Below are positions 8,222 to 15,882 of a DNA stretch of 17,902 nucleotides, piece by piece. This stretch comes from DASRCB01 sp035653295 (GTDB lineage: Bacteria; Acidobacteriota; Terriglobia; Bryobacterales; Bryobacteraceae). The stretch spans positions 1-17,902 of the forward strand of contig DASRCB010000194.1 of the NCBI GenBank assembly GCA_035653295.1. The letters run 5' to 3'. Below the pieces are notes generated by a model. That model was not told the origin of the DNA, searched no databases, and saw only the letters and a program-made list of their open reading frames with translations. Position 1 is the first letter of the stretch, and every line of letters starts with the position of its first letter. The position numbers and the translations under genes are program-made.

Positions 8222-8836
8222 ATGAGCTCCGCAGCACAGATCGCCGCCAACCGGCAGAACGCACAATCGTCCACCGGCCCCCGCACCGATGCGGGCAAGG
8301 CCGCGTCCTCTCAGAACGCCATGAAACACGGTGCTACTTCCAGTACCGTCGTCCTCGCCTTTGAGGACCCCGCCGAATTCGAGCGCATCCACGCCGAATT
8401 CGTCAAACAGCTTCAGCCCGCCACCGGACTGGAGCACTTCCTCGTCGATGACATGGTGGCCTGCCACTGGCGTATGAAGCGCATGCAGAAGATCATCCTC
8501 TTCCACATGGATCGCGCCGCATACGAGCACGACTCACACAACCCCATGCTCGCCATGTCCGACGTCATGCTCTCGCCTGAGGTGGCAAAGCTCCAGCGAT
8601 ACGAAAACTCATTCCGCCGTGCTTATGAGAGGTCCTGGGCGAAGCTGAAAGAGCTGCAAAAGCAACGCTCCGCCGCGAACGTGCAAAACGAACCCAATGT
8701 CACGCCGCGGGCAGGTAAATGTACGTCTTCAGCTCCGCTGCTGGCGTCGTTTCCGGATTGTTCAGATACTCTTCCCACATCGGCATGTACCGATTCCAGT
8801 CGGCCTGCGACTTCATCCAGCGCTTCTGGATCATGA
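8222..8836 (+). CDS. Hypothetical protein with ANRQNAQ-STGPRT-GKA N-terminus
   Basis: A 204-residue protein whose first 30 residues (AANRQNAQSSTGPRTDAGKA, then SQNAMKHGAT) form a conserved signature that I recall from many uncharacterised acidobacterial and planctomycete proteins. The middle (about 35-150) is helical and charged, with LEHFLVDDMVACHWRMKRMQK and a coiled-coil-like YERSWAKLKELQKQRSA. I do not know its function. The ATG at 8222 is clear, with AAAGGAGGAG just upstream. The family-like part ends at VQNEPN (about residue 159). The last 45 residues, Ser/Ala/Thr-rich, are read antisense to the 3' end of the convergent GyrI-like gene, which suggests loss of the original stop. Confidence 0.75.
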   Translation: MSSAAQIAANRQNAQSSTGPRTDAGKAASSQNAMKHGATSSTVVLAFEDPAEFERIHAEFVKQLQPATGLEHFLVDDMVACHWRMKRMQKIILFHMDRAAYEHDSHNPMLAMSDVMLSPEVAKLQRYENSFRRAYERSWAKLKELQKQRSAANVQNEPNVTPRAGKCTSSAPLLASFPDCSDTLPTSACTDSSRPATSSSASGS

Positions 8837-9206
8837 ACTCGGTGATGTGCTCGTACGTTGATCCCAAACCCGCATACGGACCATGATGCGTAAATCGATA
8901 AGCTTTCATCCCTGGAAGTGTCTCCACCTTCAGGTGCGGTTCGTCGAATGGCTTCACCGGCCCTGCCGCAACGGGCATGGCCACGATAAACGAAACGCCG
9001 TCCCGCCCGTGTGCGGTGTAAATCGTGCGCGGCGGCCCGTTCGGCGCGAGCGCGCGGCGGTGGACAAAGCTCATCAGCGATTCGAATGCGCTCCGCACCG
9101 CGGGCCCAATGGCCGCCGGATCGGGCGGGCATTTGCCGGACATCTGGACGGCGAGCGCGGGTGCAACCTTCACCTCGGTGAACTCGAGGTCTACAGCGGT
9201 GACCAT
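8700..9206 (-). CDS. GyrI-like small-molecule-binding domain protein
   Basis: A 168-residue single-domain protein of the GyrI-like/AraC effector-binding superfamily, probably a cytoplasmic ligand-binding protein. Evidence is the two-repeat layout: DLEFTEVKVAPALAVQMSG at the start, then VETLPGMKAYRFTHHGPYAG (the strand carrying the typical HxGPY turn), a helix (YEHITEFMIQ) and the closing MWEEYLNNPETTPAAELKT-YIYLPA. E142-type acidic residues near WEEY are typical of the ligand pocket. The start ATG at 9206 is fixed by GGAGG six to eight bases upstream, although the frame is open further back. No DNA-binding domain is attached. Its 3' end overlaps the 3' end of the plus-strand gene at 8222-8836 by 137 bases. 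The ligand is unknown. Confidence 0.85.
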   Translation of the reverse strand: MVTAVDLEFTEVKVAPALAVQMSGKCPPDPAAIGPAVRSAFESLMSFVHRRALAPNGPPRTIYTAHGRDGVSFIVAMPVAAGPVKPFDEPHLKVETLPGMKAYRFTHHGPYAGLGSTYEHITEFMIQKRWMKSQADWNRYMPMWEEYLNNPETTPAAELKTYIYLPAA

Positions 9207-9249
9207 AACGACCTCCTTCCCGGCCTGTAGCCTATCACCACCCGCGCCC

Positions 9250-9299
9250 GATTGTGGTGCGAGCCTTTGGCTTGCACCTCGGGCTCTCAGCCCGCCTCT
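9250..9299. repeat. Paired-hairpin repeat, copy 1
   Basis: A 50-base element containing GTGCGAGCC-TTT-GGCTTGCAC (imperfect hairpin) and CGGGCT-CTC-AGCCCG (perfect hairpin). It matches copy 2 at 9327-9376 at all but one position (C versus G before TCGGGCT). It lies between the divergent starts of the GyrI-like and GH2 genes. Confidence 0.88.
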
Positions 9300-9326
9300 G
9301 AACTTTGGACATTGTCCTGAAATGCC

Positions 9327-9376
9327 GATTGTGGTGCGAGCCTTTGGCTTGCACGTCGGGCTCTCAGCCCGCCTCT
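9327..9376. repeat. Paired-hairpin repeat, copy 2
   Basis: Direct repeat of 9250-9299 (49 of 50 bases), 77 bases downstream and in the same orientation. The spacer between the copies has no evident coding content. The second hairpin shares its CTC loop and AGCCC stem with the element at 8067-8085. Confidence 0.88.
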
Positions 9377-9492
9377 TCTCTTTGCCCTGAATCAACCGAG
9401 AAGCACTCGCCGAAATCGTGTGCGGCCTTAGGTATCCACGACCGCCCGAGAAACCCCGGCTCTTCCTCACACCTGATAAGTTAGTGGTTCCT

Positions 9493-12400
9493 ATGCGCGT
9501 CATCATCGCCCTGATACTGTCCTGCACCGCCCTCCTGGCCGAGAAACCCGAATGGGACAACCCCGCCATCATTCATCTTGGAACCGAGCCGCCGCACGCC
9601 ACCATGATGATCTACCCCAATGCCGAACTGGCCAAAGCCGGCGACCGTTACGCCTCGCCCTGGTTCCAGCTCCTCAATGGCGATTGGAAGTTCCATGGCT
9701 CCCTCCGCCCCGCCGAGCGACCGCTCGAATTCTACCGGCCCGATTTCTCCGACGCCGACTGGCGCACCATGCCCGTGCCCGCCAGCTGGCAGCTCCACGG
9801 CTTCGACATCCCTATCTACACCAACATCATCTATCCCTGGCCGCAGGACCCCAAAGGTCCTCCCACCCCGCCTTATGATTTCAACCCCGTCGGCAGTTAT
9901 CGCGTCACCTTCACCGTGCCTCCGTCCTGGAACGGCCGCCGCGTATACCTTCACTTCGACGGCGTCGATTCCTGTTTCTATGCCTGGCTGAACGGGGTCA
10001 AGCTCGGCTATCACGAAGACAGCCGTACTCCCGCCGAGTTCGACCTCACCCCTCATTTGAAACACGGCGAGAACCTGCTGGCCGTAGAGGTGTATCGGTT
10101 CGGCGACGGCGCATTTCTCGAAGACCAGGATATGTGGCGCATGAGCGGCATTTTTCGCGACGTCTACCTGTGGTCCACCGCGGAACAGCATGTCCGCGAT
10201 TTCGAAGTGCATACCGAACTCGACAAGGCCTACCACGACGCCCGGCTGACGGTCCATGCCGCCGTCGCCAACGCGGCGGCGCAGCCCACCAAAGCGACCT
10301 TCACGGCGCAGTTGCTTGATGCGAATGGCTCGCCGGTGGGCAAGCCTATGAGCAGGGAGGTGCAGCTCGCCGCCTCCGCGGAAACGTCCATCGATCTCGA
10401 CCAGGCAGTTCCCAACCCGAGCAAGTGGACCGCCGAAACGCCGTACCTTTATAAGCTCCTGCTCACCCTGGAGGACCACGCCGGCGATGTCCAGGAAGTC
10501 ATCCCCGTCAACGTCGGCTTCCGCAAAGTCGAGATCAGGAACGGCCGCTTCCTCATTAACGGCAAAGCCGTCCTGATTAAAGGCGTCAACAGGCACGAAC
10601 ACAGCGAAGACACCGCCAAGTACGTGCCCATCGAAAGCATGGTCCGGGACATCCGTCTGATGAAGCAGTTCAACATCAACGCCGTCCGCACCAGCCACTA
10701 TCCCAACGATCCCGCCTGGTACGACCTGACCGATCGCTACGGCCTGTATGTGCTCGATGAGGCCAACCTCGAATGCCACCACTACGGCACGAATCCGCAG
10801 AACCGCCTGAGCAACGATCCCGCGTGGCAGGCCGCCTATCTCGACCGTCAGCAGAGCATGGTGGAGCGCGACAAGAACCACCCCTCGGTTGTTATCTGGT
10901 CCTTCGGCAATGAGTCCGGCGATGGCCCCAACGTGGCCGCGGTCTATCAATGGACGCATCACCGCGACCCCTCCCGGCCATTCCATTACGAAGGTACGAC
11001 CAGCCACGGCGGCTCCAGCGCGGACATTAACTCCTTCATGTACCCGACGCCGGAGGAAGTGGTGCGCCATGCGGCCGAGCGTCCGAACATGCCGCTCATC
11101 CTTTGTGAATATGAGCACGCCATGGGCAACAGCAGCGGCGGCCTGAAGGAATACTGGGATGTGTTTTACTCCGGCACGAACGCCCAGGGCGCCTTCGTCT
11201 GGGACTGGGTCGATCAGGGCATCCGCCTTCCCGTTCCGGGCGAGTATCGCGAGAACACGCCCAACGCCACCTTCTTCGCTTACGGCGGCTGGTGGGAGGA
11301 CAAGAACGGCATCCGCAATGACAATGACTTCAACAACAACGGCCTGGTCGCCGCCGACCGCACGCCCCATCCTGGCCTGTGGGCCATCAAGTACGTCTAT
11401 CGCAATATCCACGTCACCGCCGTTGATCTGAATACCGGGCGCGTGAAAGTGAAAAACTGGTTCGACTTCACCAATGCCGCCGATATCGCGGATGGTCTCT
11501 GGGAGGTGAAGGCCGGCGGCAGGACCGTCGCCAGCGGCCATTTCGCCGACCTGAACCTCCAGCCCGGCGCCGAGAAGGAGTTCCAGCTGTTGCTGCCGCG
11601 GTTCCAGGCCGATCCCGGCGTGGAATACTGGCTGAACACCAGCTTCGTCCTGAAACACGACACCTCCTGGGCCCCCAGGGGACACGAGATCGCCTGGGAT
11701 CAGTTCCCCCTGCCGATGCACTCGCCGGCGCCCGCCTTCAATCCGCCTAAGACGGCGCAGCTGGGGATTGATGAGGATGGCGGCGACGTGACCTTCACCG
11801 GCTCGGAATTCTCCCTTCGCTTCAACAAAACGGAGGGGCTGATCACCGACTATCGTTTCCGCCACACCGCGCTGCTGCAGCGCGGCCCACGGCCCGACTT
11901 CTGGCGCGCCCCGACCAACAACGACCGCGGCGCCTGGAAAGCCCTGCACGAGTGGCAGAGTGAGTTCCCGCACAGCCAGGACATCAGCGTTTGGAAGGAC
12001 GCCGGGCCTCGCTGGGAAGTGAAGGACGTGCACGTCGACAGGATTGACGCCTCCAGCGCGCGAGTCACTGTAAACGCCGACTTACCTGTCGTAGGCGCGA
12101 CTTACTCCATGACTTACACCATCTACGGCTCCGGCGACGTGCTGGTGGACTGCTCCTACAAACCGGGCGCCGACAATCTCGCCATGATGCCGCGATTCGG
12201 AACCGAGTTACTCGCCGCGCCTGGCCTCGAGGAGCTCACCTGGTACGGCCGCGGGCCGAAGGAAACCATGATCGACCGTAAGTTTGAGCGCATCGGCGAG
12301 TACCACACCACCGTCGATCGGGACTGGGTGGAATACATGCGCCCGCAGGAGAACGGCAACAAGACTGACGTGCGCTGGGTCGCGCTCACCAATCCGGAGG

Positions 12401-12693
12401 GCGTCGGGATTATGGCCATCGGCGCGCAGCCGCTCTGCGTCACCGCGCGCCACTTCCCCAAGGAAGAGATGGAGCGCTCCGCTTACACATTTCAGATGGT
12501 CCGCCACCCCGAAACCTGGCTGAACGTCGACTGGAAGGAGATGGGCGCCGGCGGAATCGACAGCTGGAGCCCCCACGCGTACCCAATGGAACAATACCGC
12601 ATTCCCAGCGGCGTCGAGCGCGAATACCGCTACCGCCTCACCCCCGTCGATTCCACGGCAGAAATGGAAGCGAAAGGCGTCGAGAAATTCTAA
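9493..12693 (+). CDS. Secreted glycoside hydrolase family 2 beta-galactosidase (LacZ-like)
   Basis: A 1066-residue enzyme predicted to hydrolyse terminal beta-galactosides outside the cytoplasm. The leader MRVIIALILSCTALLAEKP looks like a signal peptide. LacZ order is kept: jelly-roll sugar-binding domain (about 40-210), immunoglobulin-like domain, TIM barrel from about 345 (LIKGVNRHEHSEDTAKY; NAVRTSHYPNDPAWYDL; YVLDEANLE), a second beta domain, and the large C-terminal domain (DFWRAPTNNDRG; WYGRGPKETMIDRK; GGIDSWSPHAYPMEQYRI). Acid/base E474 lies in WSFGNESGDGPN and nucleophile E539 in LCEYEHAMGNSSGG. The ATG at 9493 is chosen because the signal peptide begins there; a GTG at 9418 would add 25 residues ahead of it. 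No strong ribosome site is visible. The natural substrate may be a plant or microbial galactan rather than lactose. Confidence 0.95.
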   Translation: MRVIIALILSCTALLAEKPEWDNPAIIHLGTEPPHATMMIYPNAELAKAGDRYASPWFQLLNGDWKFHGSLRPAERPLEFYRPDFSDADWRTMPVPASWQLHGFDIPIYTNIIYPWPQDPKGPPTPPYDFNPVGSYRVTFTVPPSWNGRRVYLHFDGVDSCFYAWLNGVKLGYHEDSRTPAEFDLTPHLKHGENLLAVEVYRFGDGAFLEDQDMWRMSGIFRDVYLWSTAEQHVRDFEVHTELDKAYHDARLTVHAAVANAAAQPTKATFTAQLLDANGSPVGKPMSREVQLAASAETSIDLDQAVPNPSKWTAETPYLYKLLLTLEDHAGDVQEVIPVNVGFRKVEIRNGRFLINGKAVLIKGVNRHEHSEDTAKYVPIESMVRDIRLMKQFNINAVRTSHYPNDPAWYDLTDRYGLYVLDEANLECHHYGTNPQNRLSNDPAWQAAYLDRQQSMVERDKNHPSVVIWSFGNESGDGPNVAAVYQWTHHRDPSRPFHYEGTTSHGGSSADINSFMYPTPEEVVRHAAERPNMPLILCEYEHAMGNSSGGLKEYWDVFYSGTNAQGAFVWDWVDQGIRLPVPGEYRENTPNATFFAYGGWWEDKNGIRNDNDFNNNGLVAADRTPHPGLWAIKYVYRNIHVTAVDLNTGRVKVKNWFDFTNAADIADGLWEVKAGGRTVASGHFADLNLQPGAEKEFQLLLPRFQADPGVEYWLNTSFVLKHDTSWAPRGHEIAWDQFPLPMHSPAPAFNPPKTAQLGIDEDGGDVTFTGSEFSLRFNKTEGLITDYRFRHTALLQRGPRPDFWRAPTNNDRGAWKALHEWQSEFPHSQDISVWKDAGPRWEVKDVHVDRIDASSARVTVNADLPVVGATYSMTYTIYGSGDVLVDCSYKPGADNLAMMPRFGTELLAAPGLEELTWYGRGPKETMIDRKFERIGEYHTTVDRDWVEYMRPQENGNKTDVRWVALTNPEGVGIMAIGAQPLCVTARHFPKEEMERSAYTFQMVRHPETWLNVDWKEMGAGGIDSWSPHAYPMEQYRIPSGVEREYRYRLTPVDSTAEMEAKGVEKF

Positions 12694-12739
12694 TCAGCGG
12701 CTTACGGCACTGGATCCAGCGATCGGTTCGGGTCGGCAC

Positions 12740-12768
12740 TTGACACCACCGGTCAGCCGTCCGACGAT
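12740..12768 (+). promoter_or_regulatory. Possible promoter of the beta-helix gene
   Basis: A perfect TTGACA at 12740-12745 is followed, after 17 bases, by the weak -10 candidate GACGAT (12763-12768). The ATG at 12775 is 6 bases further on, so this would again give a nearly leaderless message. The weak -10 box makes this uncertain; read-through from the GH2 gene is an alternative. Confidence 0.35.
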
Positions 12769-12774
12769 TTTCTC

Positions 12775-14028
12775 ATGCCCCGATCGTTTTGGCTGGCGAT
12801 CCCTGCCGCGGGGATCCTGCTTCTTTGGGGACAATCGGGCAACGGAGGTTTCCGCCGCCTGCCCACCCGAGGCGGCTCACTTTCCGGCGACAGGACGTGG
12901 GTCAACGTGCACTCGTTTGGCGCCGTGCCGAACGACCACCTGGACGACAGCGCGGCGTTTCAGTCGGCGGTGGATTGGCTCCAGAACAACGGCTCCGCGC
13001 ACAAAGGCGGTACGATCTACATCCCCGTCGGTGAGTATGACTTCAGCGCCGGCATCGTGGCGACCGGAGCGGGTATTCGCTTCGTGTGCGAAGGCGGGCT
13101 CTCCTTTAACGAAGGGGGCGAGGGCTTTTATACCGGCTCGATGCTCATGGCAAAGGCGAATGGCATGACCCTCCTGGACTTTAACGGAGACCCCGGCAAT
13201 AACGGTGCGCTGGTCCATGAAGGGCCGCAGGTGGAGAACTGCAACTTCATCGATCAGACCGGGCACAGCGCTACCCTGATTCGCGTTCGCTCCATGAACC
13301 GGTACGTCCTGCGCAACATCACCGTGCGGAATGCGGCCACCGGGATCGCCGTGGACGCCGAAGCCACGGACGCTTCGTGGGGCAGGCTGGATCAGATCGT
13401 CTGTTCCGACACGAACACCTGTGTGGACCAGGTGGCGCAGGAAGGCGGGTTTCTCATGACCGGCGGTGACATTGAGCCTCGGGCCGGAGGCGTCGGCGTC
13501 CGAATTCGTGGCGCCCAGGTGCGGATCATGGGCGTAAAGTTCGACTTGCCGTCCTCGAGCCCATGGGCCACCGCCATTTACGACAGCGGCGCCGCCCCAC
13601 AGATCATCGGCAACGAATTCGAGGACTGCGGCCCAAATCCTATGCCATGCATTCAGATCGACGGAACGGGCACGCACGCATGGAATGGCTCGCGAGCCAG
13701 CATCACGGGGAACGCATTCCGCGGGATTACCGGCGCCCTGGGCGAAGTCGCCATCCACCTCGCGGCAAGTTCGAAAGTCAGGGACAACCAGATCATCGGG
13801 AACACGTACGAGGTGGTGCAGAACCCCGTAGTCGACGAGGGCGTGAACACGATCCGCTTCGACCAGTCCGCAACGATGGCTCGTAGTTCGAGTTTCGCCG
13901 GCCTGCCGAACTGGCCCAACGGATCGTTCATCTACTGCACGAACTGCCGGACCTCGACCGCGCCCTGCGCCGGCTCAGGAACGGGGGCCTTTGCCTTTCG
14001 GGAGAACGGCGCTTGGAACTGCCACTGA
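12775..14028 (+). CDS. Secreted right-handed beta-helix protein (pectate-lyase-3 domain)
   Basis: A 417-residue exported protein. An N-terminal hydrophobic leader (SFWLAIPAAGILLLWGQ) is followed by the pectate-lyase-3/GH28-like opening at residues 42-90: WVNVHSFGAVPNDHLDDSA, a helix AFQSAVDWLQ, then GGTIYIPVGEY. Repeated beta-helix rungs follow (VENCNFIDQTG, VLRNITVRNAATGIAVD, ASITGNAFRGI, SKVRDNQIIGN). I could not assign catalytic residues, so lyase, hydrolase or a purely binding role are all open. The last 34 residues form a cysteine module: C388 and C391 (YCTNC), C398 and C416 (NGAWNCH). The gene lies 81 bases after GH2 on the same strand and probably shares a role in polysaccharide use. 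No ribosome site is evident. Confidence 0.85.
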   Translation: MPRSFWLAIPAAGILLLWGQSGNGGFRRLPTRGGSLSGDRTWVNVHSFGAVPNDHLDDSAAFQSAVDWLQNNGSAHKGGTIYIPVGEYDFSAGIVATGAGIRFVCEGGLSFNEGGEGFYTGSMLMAKANGMTLLDFNGDPGNNGALVHEGPQVENCNFIDQTGHSATLIRVRSMNRYVLRNITVRNAATGIAVDAEATDASWGRLDQIVCSDTNTCVDQVAQEGGFLMTGGDIEPRAGGVGVRIRGAQVRIMGVKFDLPSSSPWATAIYDSGAAPQIIGNEFEDCGPNPMPCIQIDGTGTHAWNGSRASITGNAFRGITGALGEVAIHLAASSKVRDNQIIGNTYEVVQNPVVDEGVNTIRFDQSATMARSSSFAGLPNWPNGSFIYCTNCRTSTAPCAGSGTGAFAFRENGAWNCH

Positions 14029-14040
14029 CCTCGGCTCGAC

Positions 14041-14056
14041 AGTAATATAAATTACT
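14041..14056. other. AT-rich palindrome ahead of the M23 promoter
   Basis: AGTAAT-ATAA-ATTACT is a perfect 6-base inverted repeat with a 4-base loop in an otherwise GC-rich gap. It ends 10 bases before the -35 box at 14067. It could be an operator or an upstream promoter element; it is too weak and lacks a T-run for a classical terminator. Confidence 0.45.
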
Positions 14057-14066
14057 CTAGATCGGA

Positions 14067-14095
14067 TTGACACGACCCTCGGATCGAGCTAGCCT
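14067..14095 (+). promoter_or_regulatory. Promoter of the M23 peptidase gene
   Basis: A perfect TTGACA at 14067-14072 and TAGCCT at 14090-14095 are separated by 17 bases. The -10 box keeps the conserved TA....T positions only. The leader to the ATG at 14183 would be about 80 bases and contains a good ribosome site (GGGAGGT). Confidence 0.5.
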
Positions 14096-14182
14096 GAAGC
14101 TTCGTTCATCAAGGACTCCGGCCCAGCCGTCCTCCAGCCGGCAATACCACTCAGGGCCGAAACGGATCAAACCGGGAGGTTC

Positions 14183-15070
14183 ATGGAGCACCAGCCTTAC
14201 TTCGTCGTTGTACTCGCGCACTCGCTGCACGGGCGTCTGCGGCGGATCCAGATTCCTCAACAAGCGATTTACTCTGTTCTGATTCTTGCAGTTATCGGCT
14301 TCTTTTCAGTCGCGGGATTTGCCTTCAGCTACGCGCGCATGGTTTGGAAGGTGGCGCACTACAACTCGCTTCGCCACGAGGTGGACACGCTTCGCGCCCG
14401 CTATCGCGAATTGCAGAACATCAACAAGCAGAAGACCGAGCAACTGGCCACACTGCAGATGTTCGCCAGTGAAGTTTCCGTCGCTTACGGACTGGAGCGG
14501 AAACCGTCTTCAGAGCCCGTCGACAATCCCGAACTCATGCCAACGTTCCGCGAAAGCCTGCAGGAATATAACTTCCTGAAGACCGCGACCCTGTCGCATG
14601 CGTTCCGCCAGTACGCGCACCAGTGGCAAATCAACACGCGCCCCAGCTTGTGGCCGGTTCTGGGGCGGATTCAGAGCCCATTCGGCGCGCGCACCGATCC
14701 GTTCTCCGGCGAGGGAGCCATCCACACGGGGGTGGACATCTCGGCTGCCGTAGGGACGGCAGTGCAGGCGACCGGCGACGGAGTGGTGGTGCGGGCCGAA
14801 TGGGCGGGCCGCTACGGCCGCCTTGTGGTCATTGACCACGGGAACGGCATTCAAAGCTGGTACGCGCACTTGTCGGCATTCCAGGTAGTGGCCGGGGAAG
14901 CTGTGCGGCGCGGCGATGTCATCGCACTCAGCGGAGCCAGCGGGCATGTCACCGGACCTCATGTACACTACGAAATCCGCATGGCGGGGACGCCGGTCAA
15001 CCCTTATCCATGGCTGTCCCATCCGGTGCTGGCGTCGTCATCCGCGAACGCGCGGGACTTGCTCGATTAG
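14183..15070 (+). CDS. Membrane-anchored M23 family metallopeptidase (LytM/DipM-like)
   Basis: A 295-residue single-pass membrane protein. A short cytoplasmic part (1-28) precedes a membrane helix (about 29-50), a coiled coil (about 56-95, HEVDTLRARYRELQNINKQK) and a linker. The M23 domain starts near 150 (PVLGRIQSPFGARTDPFSG). Zinc and catalytic residues are intact: H181 and D185 in HTGVDIS, H260 and H262 in GPHVHYEIR, so it should be an active peptidoglycan endopeptidase or a close relative rather than a degenerate EnvC/NlpD activator. Acting in the periplasm, it may trim cross-links during growth or division. The ATG at 14183 has GGGAGGT just upstream. It is transcribed alone, converging on the minus-strand gene that ends 22 bases away. 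Confidence 0.93.
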   Translation: MEHQPYFVVVLAHSLHGRLRRIQIPQQAIYSVLILAVIGFFSVAGFAFSYARMVWKVAHYNSLRHEVDTLRARYRELQNINKQKTEQLATLQMFASEVSVAYGLERKPSSEPVDNPELMPTFRESLQEYNFLKTATLSHAFRQYAHQWQINTRPSLWPVLGRIQSPFGARTDPFSGEGAIHTGVDISAAVGTAVQATGDGVVVRAEWAGRYGRLVVIDHGNGIQSWYAHLSAFQVVAGEAVRRGDVIALSGASGHVTGPHVHYEIRMAGTPVNPYPWLSHPVLASSSANARDLLD

Positions 15071-15092
15071 GAAGGTTCAGCCGGCGCGGCGG

Positions 15093-15674
15093 TCATCCCT
15101 GGGCGCTTTCGGTGAACCGAACCGTGCTGCGCCGCTTTTGCCGGTGCCCTGAGGTCGTGACGTTCGGCTTCAGACGAATCAGCAAGTTTGTCGGGGCGTC
15201 CGGCCTGACAGCAAAATAAGTCATCCAGTTCCGGAAGCCCGGCGCCGTCGCGTTAGCCACCCAATGCCCCGCCGGCAAATGCATCGACCGATCCGTCACC
15301 GTCTGTTCCGGAGCATTTGGAATGTCGGTCCGGCGGATGACTACGCGCACCCCAGCGGTCCTGACTGTGAAATGCACGAGTCCGGCGCGCTCCGAAGCGG
15401 ATGTAACCTGTTTCTTCACCGGCCCGCCAGGCGTTCGCATCACCATATTCCCCGCCACTGTCCGCGCGGAGGCCGCCGCCGACCAGTGCAACTCACCGCT
15501 GGGCGTCAGCACTTCCAGGGTCAGCCCGAGTACCAGCGCAGTACCGGCCAGCATCATAAGAGGCACTGTCAGGAAATCCTCGCGACGGCGCGCCGTCGCC
15601 GGCGCCACGACCATCGTGGCGTACTGGCGCCTGTGCCGGGGGGGCGGCTCAAAGATCTGCTTCCGCCAATACAC
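15093..15674 (-). CDS. Hypothetical membrane protein with PEGA-like C-terminal domain
   Basis: A 193-residue protein with a basic N-terminal part, a membrane helix at about 36-56 (VPLMMLAGTALVLGLTLEVL) and an extracytoplasmic beta-rich domain (about 98-170). That domain has the rhythm of PEGA-like sandwiches (GVRVVIRRTDIPNAPEQTV, HLPAGHWVANATAPGF, APTNLLIRLKP). I do not recognise a named family with certainty. The first codon is GTG at 15674; an ATG 20 codons inside is possible. A promoter-like pair ends 9 bases before the GTG. Codon third positions are GC-rich in this frame, and the open frames on the opposite strand look like shadows. A role in surface binding or assembly is speculation. 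Confidence 0.7.
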   Translation of the reverse strand: MYWRKQIFEPPPRHRRQYATMVVAPATARRREDFLTVPLMMLAGTALVLGLTLEVLTPSGELHWSAAASARTVAGNMVMRTPGGPVKKQVTSASERAGLVHFTVRTAGVRVVIRRTDIPNAPEQTVTDRSMHLPAGHWVANATAPGFRNWMTYFAVRPDAPTNLLIRLKPNVTTSGHRQKRRSTVRFTESAQG

Positions 15675-15683
15675 GTGTTTACA

Positions 15684-15713
15684 ATCATACGCGGGAATTC
15701 AGGGCCCTGTGAG
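15684..15713 (-). promoter_or_regulatory. Promoter of the PEGA-like membrane protein gene
   Basis: On the minus strand, CTCACA (15713-15708) and TATGAT (15689-15684) are 18 bases apart. The -10 box is five of six to consensus. The GTG start at 15674 lies 9 bases past it, so the message would be nearly leaderless. Confidence 0.45.
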
Positions 15714-15845
15714 CGGTGCAACCGGGGCGCCCGGGTTGACGGGTTCTGGTACCCCGCCGCCGGCAAGTCCGGAGTGAATCCGGGCCTCCTCGACACTCGT
15801 ACTGCAGAACAGGGCTCCCGTGAGTCACCGTTTCACGCGGCCCGA

Positions 15846-15851
15846 TACAAT
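15846..15851 (+). promoter_or_regulatory. Possible -10 box of the methyltransferase gene
   Basis: TACAAT, five of six to consensus, lies 31 bases before the chosen ATG at 15883. No convincing -35 box is seen 16-18 bases upstream. It supports the start at 15883, because the upstream in-frame start at 15820 would precede transcription. Confidence 0.35.
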
Positions 15852-15882
15852 CATTTGTCGTCCACTTGGATGCGAGGAGAGT

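Noticed and set aside
9250..9376. Two direct repeats as a possible CRISPR array
   Set aside because: Only two 50-base units with a 27-base gap, each with internal hairpins, and no cas genes.
9481..12033. An 850-codon open frame antisense to the GH2 gene
   Set aside because: It mirrors the GH2 codons, is Val/Gly/Ala-rich without any recognised domain, and the sense strand has complete GH2 motifs. Long antisense frames are expected at this GC content.
12877..13758. A 293-codon minus-strand open frame opposite the beta-helix gene
   Set aside because: Antisense shadow; the beta-helix motifs and signal peptide are on the plus strand.
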